Assembly (NCBI RefSeq): GCF_023701525.1
Contig: NZ_JAMQAW010000091.1
Span: forward strand, 20,652 to 84,651
Origin: Streptomyces albipurpureus
GTDB taxonomy: Bacteria; Actinomycetota; Actinomycetes; Streptomycetales; Streptomycetaceae
DNA: 64,000 nucleotides
Direction of reading: 5' to 3'
Under the pieces are notes generated by a model that saw only the letters and a program-made list of their open reading frames with translations, did no database searches and was not told the origin of the DNA. Position 1 is the stretch's first letter; every line of letters starts with the position of its first letter. A program made the translations under genes and the position numbers. Below, piece by piece: positions 58,619-64,000 of this stretch.

Positions 58619-58977
58619 CGAACCCCCCAGTCCGGAATTTCCCCCACGCCCCGCCTTCCCCGGACAGGGCACGTTCACCCGACCTCTGGCGTAACAGCAC
58701 GCTCCGAGCCGAGCCGGTCACCATTACGCCATAGATCAGGCCATCCGGACTATCGGTTGAACCTAAAACGTAGGCATAGAGAGCCGACCGCGGGGGTGGG
58801 CAGGGCCTAGGAGGCGGTCTCTGGGGTGCGGGAGGGGCGTTGCGACGTGGAATCCGCCGACGGGCGGGTCGGTGTCCCGCGCTCCAGGGACCGCTGTCAG
58901 CGAACCGTTGCGTCTCGCGACAGAGGTGCCTGTTGACCTATCCGCCGACGAGCCGGTGGGGGGAGTCCAGAACGACG
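58619..58977. promoter_or_regulatory. Upstream region of the seven-gene operon
   Basis: No gene is seen in these ~360 bases. The segment 58700-58790 is comparatively AT-rich (including CGGTTGAACCTAAAACGTAG) and is the likely promoter of the minus-strand operon. I could not assign a convincing -35/-10 pair. Confidence 0.45.
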
Positions 58978-59010
58978 CTGGACCGGAGCCGACATTCGGC
59001 TCCGGTCCAG
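58978..59010 (-). terminator. Strong hairpin after the chitinase gene
   Basis: CTGGACCGGAGCCGA (58978-58992) and TCGGCTCCGGTCCAG (58996-59010) form a perfect 15-base-pair stem with a 3-base loop, 35 bases past the chitinase stop codon. It insulates the chitinase from the operon next to it. Confidence 0.9.
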
Positions 59011-59045
59011 CGCGGGGGAGGATCGCGGATTCACTTCACTCGGGA

Positions 59046-60122
59046 CTAGCGGCCCTGAAGCGTCTTCACATTCTTACCGAAGGTCCAGTTTCGTGACCCG
59101 TCCCAGTTGATCGACCAGGTCATCAGTCCCTTGAGGGCGTTGTTGTACCCGTTCCACGCCTGAGCCACGAGCCCCGGTGACATATAGCCACCGCCCGCGC
59201 CCTGCTGCGCCGGCAGACCCGGCACCTGCTTGTCGTACGGAACCCTGATCGTGGTGCCCTGGATGACCAGGCCCCGGTTGAGGCAGTCCGTCTGGGCCTT
59301 GAAGCCGGCGACCGTCCCGGCGGAGTACGAGTCACCGGAGCAGCCGAACATGCTGCCGTTGTAGTACTGCATGTTCAGCCACCACAGCCGGCCGTTGTCG
59401 GCGTACTTCTTCACGATGGGGAGGTACGCGCCCCAGATGGAGCCGTAGACCACGCTGCCACCGGTCACATAGGCGGTCTCCGGTGCCATGGTCAGACCGA
59501 AGTTCGGGGGCATCTGGGCGAGCACCCCGTCGATGATGCGGATGAGGTTGGCCTGTGAGGCGGAGGGTTGGTTGATGTTGCCACTGCCCACGAGACCGGT
59601 CTCGATGTCGATGTCGATCCCGTCGAAGTTGTACTTCTTGAGGATCGGCACCACGGTCGCCACAAACCGGTCGGCGACCGCGCTGGAGCTGAGATCGATG
59701 CCCGCGGCCGCGCCACCGATCGACATCAGGATGGTGAGGCCGTCCTGCTTGGCCTGACACATCTCGGCGGGTGTGGGGACCTTCACCGTGTTGTCCATCC
59801 CGTCCTCCCACAGGACGGTCCCGTCCGAGCGGATGACCGGGAAGGCCGCGTTGATCACGTTGTAGCCATTGGCACGGATACGGCTGTCCGTGATCGGTAT
59901 CCACCCGAGAGGCGGATGCACGCCGTTGGAGGCGCCGTCCCAGTTCTCCCAGTAACCGTGGAGCACCTTGCCCGCGGGCTTGGACTTGACCGCGCAGGTT
60001 TCGGCGGCTGCCGCGGCCGGCTGCTCGCTGGGTGCGGCGCTGGGCGCCTGGGCGGTCACCATCTGTACCGCGAACGCCATGGCCAGGGCGGACCCCAGAA
60101 GACGTAACGTCCGACCGATCAT
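59046..60122 (-). CDS. Secreted GH18 chitinase
   Basis: A 358-residue exported glycoside hydrolase. The signal peptide is TLRLLGSALAMAFAVQMVTA. The catalytic (beta/alpha)8 barrel begins with KVLHGYWENWDGASN. The active-site DxxDxDxE is FDGIDIDIETG, with the acid/base Glu in the last position. ILMSIGGAAAG precedes it on beta-3, and QYYNG and GLMTWSINWDGS mark beta-6 and beta-8. No separate chitin-binding domain is present. It cleaves chitin outside the cell with retention of configuration. AAGGGAG precedes the ATG at 60122. A promoter with dre-like elements lies about 330 bases upstream. Confidence 0.95.
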   Translation of the reverse strand: MIGRTLRLLGSALAMAFAVQMVTAQAPSAAPSEQPAAAAAETCAVKSKPAGKVLHGYWENWDGASNGVHPPLGWIPITDSRIRANGYNVINAAFPVIRSDGTVLWEDGMDNTVKVPTPAEMCQAKQDGLTILMSIGGAAAGIDLSSSAVADRFVATVVPILKKYNFDGIDIDIETGLVGSGNINQPSASQANLIRIIDGVLAQMPPNFGLTMAPETAYVTGGSVVYGSIWGAYLPIVKKYADNGRLWWLNMQYYNGSMFGCSGDSYSAGTVAGFKAQTDCLNRGLVIQGTTIRVPYDKQVPGLPAQQGAGGGYMSPGLVAQAWNGYNNALKGLMTWSINWDGSRNWTFGKNVKTLQGR

Positions 60123-60240
60123 ACGGTGCTCCCTTCGGGCTCCTTGGGTGACGGCGGCTGCTCTCCGCGGGTCCATGGAGCTCTCGGTGAGTGGTGGGGG
60201 GTGAATGGCACGTGGGGGGCGTGATGTTGTGTGGATGTCC

Positions 60241-60270
60241 GCGTGCCGCCCAGGGGGGAGGGCGGCACGC
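60241..60270 (-). promoter_or_regulatory. Hairpin in the chitinase leader
   Basis: GCGTGCCGCCC (60241-60251) and GGGCGGCACGC (60260-60270) form a perfect 11-base-pair stem with an 8-base loop, inside the predicted ~320-base 5' untranslated leader of the chitinase mRNA. It could act as attenuator, stabiliser, or as a terminator for another start site. Confidence 0.6.
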
Positions 60271-60451
60271 GGTGGGGATCGATCACCTGGGGGCGGGTGT
60301 CGACATCATCCTGGCGGCGGGAGACAGGTTTGCCACGACTGGGGAGAGCCGGAGGGCAGAGAGCCATGGGGCACGAGGGGGGTAGCTCTGTGGAGCACGC
60401 TCACCTCCTGGACTGTGGGGGTCTCAAGACGTACGCGATGCGATGCGGCAA

Positions 60452-60494
60452 ACCGTAAGTTGGTCCAGACCTGCCGTCAATAGGTCTGGACCAA
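60452..60494 (-). promoter_or_regulatory. Chitinase promoter with dre/chitinase-box inverted repeat
   Basis: On the minus strand TTGACG (60480-60475) and TACGGT (60457-60452) are separated by 17 bases and make a good -35/-10 pair. TTGGTCCAGACCT (60460-60472) and its inverted copy AGGTCTGGACCAA (60482-60494) flank the -35. TGGTCCAGACCT is the sequence of the 12-base repeats in Streptomyces chitinase promoters and overlaps the DasR-responsive element (core TGGTCTAGACCA). One copy lies in the -35/-10 spacer, ideal for repression relieved by aminosugars. Confidence 0.85.
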
Positions 60495-61470
60495 AGTTGC
60501 GGTCGGGTCATGTGAAGGAGTCGTGGGCAATGACCTTTGACCGGGGAGAACGGATCCCCGGAGAAGTCATCTGCCCGGCATGTCGATTTCAACTACCGTG
60601 TCATCAAAGCGCTGTTAAGGTTCCGATTTGCGATGCCTGGGGGAATCGGGGGGAGAACCATTGCTGCGTCCGGTCTGCGGAATCCATTCCTTCGCATGGC
60701 CCGGGCGGCGCTGGCGGACGCTCGCCGTCACGTTCTGGGTCGTGGACCCCTCCACTCTGACGACCTCCGCCGACAGCTTCCAGGACAGCGGGAACGCAGC
60801 TGCCGAGGGGCAGCGACCCGCACCCTCCAGAGCATCGGTGACCCTGGTCGTAGAACGGTCGGGCCCCTCCCGGGTAAGTCTGGAACACCACACCGGTCTC
60901 CAGCGTTCCCGCCGGCTCGATGCCTTCCCTGACGACAAGCGGTCACGGCACACCGTCATCAGAGCCGCCCAGACCTCCGGACGGCATCCCCGGGTCGAGC
61001 ATGAGGACGTCGGGCGCGGCTACGGGACCTCAGCTGCCAGGGCGCTCTGGGACTCAGGAAACGCAGTCACCGGCCTCACCGAGCTACAGCGCGCAGTACG
61101 CGCATGGGAGGCGGGCCCCGGCGGCGCGCATCCATCGATCGCCGTCGCCGTCGCCGCCGCCCTGCTCGGGCGGATGTATCTGCGCCTCGGAGTACCGGAT
61201 CGGGCCGTGGCCGCCGTGGAGCTTGCGCTGGCGCGGTCGTCGGGGTGGGCGGAACCCGATCCCCACTGCCTGGAGATCGTGCGGACACTTCACCAGGAGA
61301 TCCGGTCACCAGCCGGTGGTCAGGGGCTGCGGCAGCTCGCGGGACGGCCCTCGACAGAGCATTTCCAGACCCCTGGACCGGACGGGAAACACCTGGTGGC
61401 GCGCCTCGAATCGGGGGTGGAGACTGACTCGCTGATCCGACCGTCACCCCCTTCTGTCACAGTGGGCAGG
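60495..61470. other. Stretch upstream of DUF4240 gene; possible N-terminal extension
   Basis: The first ~500 bases contain no convincing gene. From about 61030 to 61460 a plus-strand frame continuous with the DUF4240 gene reads like TPR-type coding sequence (for example ALWDSGNAVTGLTELQRAVR and LGRMYLRLGVPDRAVAAVEL). It has no good start codon. Either the DUF4240 protein is longer than annotated or this is the remnant of a TPR regulator that became fused in frame. Confidence 0.45.
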
Positions 61471-62049
61471 GTGATCACAAACCTTGCCGACCCCAAGCCC
61501 CTCCCTCTCGAAGACTTCTGGCAGTTCATCGAGCTGGCCCGAGCCGAAGCGACCCCCGATCGGCCCTTCGCGTCCGTTCTCGTGGACACGCTGGCCGCGT
61601 CCTCACAAGAGACGGTCCTCGCCTATGAGCTGACCTTCACCGCGATGCATGGAGCGCTGTACCGCTGGGATGTGTGGGCCGCCGCCTATCTGATAGGCGG
61701 CGGGTGCTCGGATGATTCCTTCATGGACTTCCGGGCGGGTGTCATCGCCCAGGGCCGCTTCTGGTACGAACGTGTTCTCGCGGCCCCGGACGGTTTCGCG
61801 GAGCATCCCGTAGCGCAGGACGGTGAGCCTGAGTTGCTGGAAGAGGTCGTCTTCGACGAGGAAACCAACTACGCGGCATTCCGGGCGTTCTCCCTGCTCG
61901 GCGGAAGCGAGGCGGAGTGGGAGTCCGTCGTCCGAGCCGGGGATGATGCGGAACCCGACATGGGTGAGGACTTCGACTTTGACGACGATGACGAGATGCG
62001 CCGCAGACTGCCCGCTCTGGCGGCTCTCTTCCTGGACCTGGACGACTGA
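61471..62049 (+). CDS. DUF4240 family protein
   Basis: A 192-residue protein from a GTG at 61471; the frame is open much further upstream. The DUF4240 domain is clear: PLEDFWQFIELARAEATPDR, ALYRWDVWAAAYLIGGGCSD, DSFMDFRAGVIAQGRFWYER and a region LLEEVVFDEETNYAAFRAF. The C-terminus is very acidic (MGEDFDFDDDDEMRRRL). The function of the family is unknown; members often sit near polymorphic toxin or repair genes. The start is uncertain because no ribosome site is obvious. The gene lies antisense to the open reading frame that runs on from the LuxR remnant. Confidence 0.8.
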   Translation: MITNLADPKPLPLEDFWQFIELARAEATPDRPFASVLVDTLAASSQETVLAYELTFTAMHGALYRWDVWAAAYLIGGGCSDDSFMDFRAGVIAQGRFWYERVLAAPDGFAEHPVAQDGEPELLEEVVFDEETNYAAFRAFSLLGGSEAEWESVVRAGDDAEPDMGEDFDFDDDDEMRRRLPALAALFLDLDD

Positions 62050-62091
62050 TCGGTTGCTGGATCCCCACGGCTGATCGGTTGCAGGATTCCC
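62046..62091. repeat. 25-base-period direct repeat after DUF4240 gene
   Basis: CTGATCGGTTGCTGGATCCC (62046-62065) recurs as CTGATCGGTTGCAGGATTCC (62071-62090), and a third partial copy CTGATCAGG begins at 62096. The first copy starts inside the stop codon region of the DUF4240 gene, so the repeat arose at the gene end. Confidence 0.8.
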
Positions 62092-62289
62092 GCGACTGAT
62101 CAGGGAGGTGGAGCAAGGCCCCCGGCGGTCGGTGTGGCGCCGTGGCCTTCGCCGTGCGCCCCGTGGGCCGCATGGCTCCGCGCGCAGGCGGGGGCGACTC
62201 GGCGGGATTGACGACAGGGGCCGACCGCGGCTGTCAGAGACCAGGTGCGTCATCGAGTCGGCGCATCCGGCCGTCTTTGGTGAGTGGTG

Positions 62290-62886
62290 GGTCATCGAGC
62301 CGGGCGGATAGCAGCGTTGGAACAACTCGCCGGTGAACTCACGGCGGCTGCGGACACCCGCTTTGTCGAAGACCTTCCGCGGATGGTCCTGCACCGTGTA
62401 CTCGCCGATGTGAAGTGCGGCAGACACCTCGGCCGTTGAGCGGCCCAACAGCACCTGCTGTGCGACTTCGCGCTCGCGCGGAGTGAGGCCGTAGGCATCG
62501 AGCACGATGGCCGTGAGCTCACCCGGTTGACTCGGTGCCAGTGACACATAGATGAGCGGTGCACCCTCGTCGGCGGTCGAGCCCGCACCACCGCCATGGG
62601 GCATCCCGCTCCCAGCCTTCTCGCGCCAAGCGCTGAGGGTGACCCACTGCCCGGTGTCGCTGATCACCCGGGACCGCACCTGCGCACCGAACGCGGCCGT
62701 ACGCACCTTGTTGACCAGAGCTTGAAGGGCATACGGGTAGCGGCGACCAGGCTCGGGACGGGTCTCCTGGATGAGTCCCAGCCAGCGCTCGGCAGTGGAG
62801 GTGCACAGGTGGACGTGCTGCTCGTCATCGAAGACAAGCAGCCCCGCGGCATCTGGTACATCGTCGCGGTCGATGCTCGGCCTCAC
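62290..62886 (-). pseudogene. LuxR-type regulator, truncated at both ends
   Basis: Minus-strand translation from a GTG at 62886 gives a sensor-like segment (AAGLLVFDDEQHVHLCTSTA, then ALQALVNKVRTAAFGAQVRS) and a LuxR helix-turn-helix (YGLTPREREVAQQVLLGRST, AALHIGEYTVQD, then KVFDKAGVRSRREF). Full-length members of this Streptomyces family have about 150-200 more N-terminal residues, and DHL is usual where HP is seen after VQD. The native stop appears lost. The open frame continues past the family end (about 62290) to 61603, antisense to DUF4240. I therefore treat it as a decayed or truncated gene, although the DNA-binding part could still be made. Confidence 0.65.
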
Positions 62887-62974
62887 TGGTGCTCCGCGGT
62901 GCGACGACCGAAGGGACGAGAAGCTTCCGCATCGAATGGTCCTGAGCCCGGTGAGTACCGCCTGGGCAGCAGGG

Positions 62975-63003
62975 CTCGGTGGCCCCCACGGGGGGCCACC
63001 GAG
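62975..63003. terminator. Perfect 13-base-pair hairpin
   Basis: CTCGGTGGCCCCC (62975-62987) and GGGGGCCACCGAG (62991-63003) pair perfectly around a 3-base loop. It lies about 90 bases upstream of the truncated LuxR gene and is bidirectional by symmetry, so it may be the terminator of a gene whose body is now lost. Confidence 0.7.
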
Positions 63004-63219
63004 TTACGTCGGTGGCTGGGCCGCTACTCCGTCGAAGACGGTCTCCTCCCGTGGGCTGGATCGAGTCTCGCGGGAGATCGGGCCTGTCGACTCTGAGGAG
63101 TACCTGTACAGCCTGCCCCTTGAGACGCTTGGCCCGCCGGGGAGGGTACGACTCGACTACTGCGGGGAAACGGCCAGCATCGAGGTCCGCTACCGCTACT
63201 CGGGGAGGCGGCGTTGGCA

Positions 63220-63381
63220 GTGACAGAACTGGCCTATCGCATCGCCTGCATCGTTGAGGAAGAGACCGGCCTGACTGGTCACGACTTCGAGGTGGAACAG
63301 CCCAACCGAACCGGTGATCCCGTCCGAGCTGCGGCGCGGCCGAGCGGTGCCTCCGACTGGGCACAGCAACACTCGACCTAG
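63220..63381 (+). CDS. Short unknown reading frame next to IS5 remnant
   Basis: A 53-residue frame starting VTELAYRIACIVEEETGLTG and ending SDWAQQHST. It overlaps as GTGA with the stop of a preceding coding-like stretch (about 63030-63223; YLYSLPLETLGPPGRVRLDY) that has no clear start. GGGGAGG lies about 12 bases ahead of the GTG. I do not recognise either piece. The TAG ends where the IS5-type transposase remnant begins, so both may be fragments of genes cut by the insertion. Confidence 0.35.
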   Translation: MTELAYRIACIVEEETGLTGHDFEVEQPNRTGDPVRAAARPSGASDWAQQHST

Positions 63382-63880
63382 CGGATCACCGGGCTTGAGA
63401 CGTCGATGTACCGGTCGGCGGTGTTGCGTTGCTCTGATATCGGGCGGTCGGAGGTTGAGGGCCTGCCGCCCGACTGCCGCGGCGCATCCCCCGATCACGC
63501 TGGTTCTCCGGGGCGGGATCACTGCTCAAATGCCGCCTGCGCAACTGGTCGCGGACCGAGCGTGTCGGGGACCGAGGGTATGGAACATGCCTTGTCGGCC
63601 AGGACCACGTCGGGCCGGGTGCGTGGCCGGGCCGCCGCCGGGAAACGCGCGGGCGGTCCATGGCGTGGGGAACGCGTCGGCGGTGACCATGAGGTTGGTG
63701 CAGTCGCATCGCAGGACTGTCCGACCGTCGGAACGCCTGGGAACGAAGGCGAGAGACTGACAGTGGGCCTCGGCTCGCGGCCCCACTCTGCAACGTTGGT
63801 ATCGGCGGCCTCGCGATCCCCCATGACGCACCCCGGAACGACCCGGCCCCTGTGTACCCGCCCGACGAGCCGACCCGCCG
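63380..63880 (-). mobile_element. IS5-type (DDE) transposase remnant
   Basis: In three minus-strand frames, consecutive blocks of an IS5-family transposase can be read: CQSLAFVPRRSD, RPRTRPDVVLADKA (around the second catalytic Asp), RSVRDQLRRRHLSSD, GMRRGSRAAG and GRPSTSDRPISEQRNTADRY (the C-terminal block with the usual RNTVER-type motif). Frameshifts separate the blocks and both ends are missing, so it cannot encode an active enzyme. No terminal inverted repeats were recognised. Confidence 0.75.
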
Positions 63881-63912
63881 AGGCGCAAACTGAATAGGTC
63901 GAGCCAAGTTGT

Positions 63913-64000
63913 TTAGTTTTTGTGGGTTTTGATGTGGGTGGTGAGTTGGGGGATGACGGTGAAGAGGTCGCCGATGATGCCGTAGTCGGCGAGGTCGAAG
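63913..64000 (-). CDS. etfA: Electron transfer flavoprotein alpha subunit, C-terminus (runs off right edge)
   Basis: The last 28 codons are visible on the minus strand: FDLADYGIIGDLFTVIPQLT followed by THIKTHKN and a TAA at 63913-63915. This matches the conserved C-terminus of EtfA/FixB, the FAD-binding subunit that passes electrons from acyl-CoA dehydrogenases to the respiratory chain. Lysine codons are AAA and the stop is TAA, unusual for this genome, but the family match is strong. The rest of the gene lies to the right of the window. Confidence 0.85.
   Translation of the reverse strand, partial: FDLADYGIIGDLFTVIPQLTTHIKTHKN

Noticed and set aside
60123..60440. Short plus-strand frames in the chitinase leader
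   Set aside because: They lie antisense to the predicted chitinase leader, are Gly/Trp/Arg-rich and lack ribosome sites.
60530..60760. Plus-strand frame beginning MTFDRGERIPGEVICPACRF
   Set aside because: The initial CPAC pattern is suggestive, but the remainder is low-complexity and no family is recognised; a random frame is more likely.

Overview
The window is high-GC (about 70%) actinobacterial DNA, almost certainly Streptomyces. The signs are near-universal G/C third codon positions, many GTG starts, 4-base ATGA/GTGA stop-start overlaps, an IdeR/DmdR-type iron box, a chitinase promoter with the TGGTCCAGACCT element, and families largely confined to streptomycetes (DUF6059-like, DUF6893, DUF5947, DUF6084). 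No rRNA, tRNA, CRISPR array or origin was found. | Layout. 1-4865 is the edge of a polyketide/lipopeptide-type biosynthetic cluster on the minus strand (FkbH-like glyceryl transferase, DUF6059-like protein, fatty acyl-AMP ligase, acyl-CoA dehydrogenase running off the left edge). 4866-6500 is a decayed stretch with a frameshifted DUF2283 gene, a VOC protein and an IS21 IstB remnant that has become the tail of a MarR gene. 6464-13185 holds a MarR regulator divergent from an ABC exporter, a flavin oxidoreductase, a YjbQ protein and a DrrAB-type exporter with a small partner. 13787-18977 is a siderophore uptake operon (binding lipoprotein, siderophore-interacting reductase, two FecCD permeases) behind an iron box and next to an AraC regulator. 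19145-19936 is a membrane-anchored Mrr-type nuclease. 20254-33301 is a complete 14-gene high-affinity group 1h (formerly group 5) [NiFe]-hydrogenase operon: small and large subunits, NifU-like, DUF5947, DUF6084, a 484-residue accessory protein, protease, a 34-residue membrane peptide, then HypA, B, F, C, D and E. 33983-39723 has a cold-shock gene, a DEAD-box helicase, an SDR, an M20 peptidase, and a cobalamin riboswitch controlling a transcobalamin-C-terminal-like secreted protein, followed by a TSUP permease. 40797-58618 is the most unusual region. A plus-strand set (zinc-ribbon membrane peptide, 143-residue protein, STAND-like ATPase with TPRs) converges on a seven-gene minus-strand operon: MotA/ZorA-like and MotB/ZorB-like membrane pair, SrfC-like dynamin GTPase, SrfB-like actin/Hsp70-fold protein, a 616-residue unknown, a pseudo-GTPase and a membrane-tethered degenerate PP2C. 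59046-60494 is a GH18 chitinase with its promoter. 61471-64000 has a DUF4240 gene, a truncated LuxR regulator, small remnants, a decayed IS5-type transposase and the C-terminus of an electron-transfer flavoprotein alpha subunit. | How the parts work together. The hydrogenase operon is self-contained for making and maturing an enzyme that oxidises atmospheric H2. The siderophore genes form one uptake and reduction route. The cobalamin riboswitch ties a secreted putative corrinoid binder to a membrane permease. The seven-gene operon combines a putative ion-driven or peptidoglycan-anchored membrane motor, a dynamin-like GTPase with a nucleotide-dead partner, an actin-like ATPase and a pseudo-phosphatase. 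The combination resembles parts of enterobacterial srfABC and of Zorya-type defence, and I know of no described function for it as a unit. It is the best candidate for an undescribed system here.
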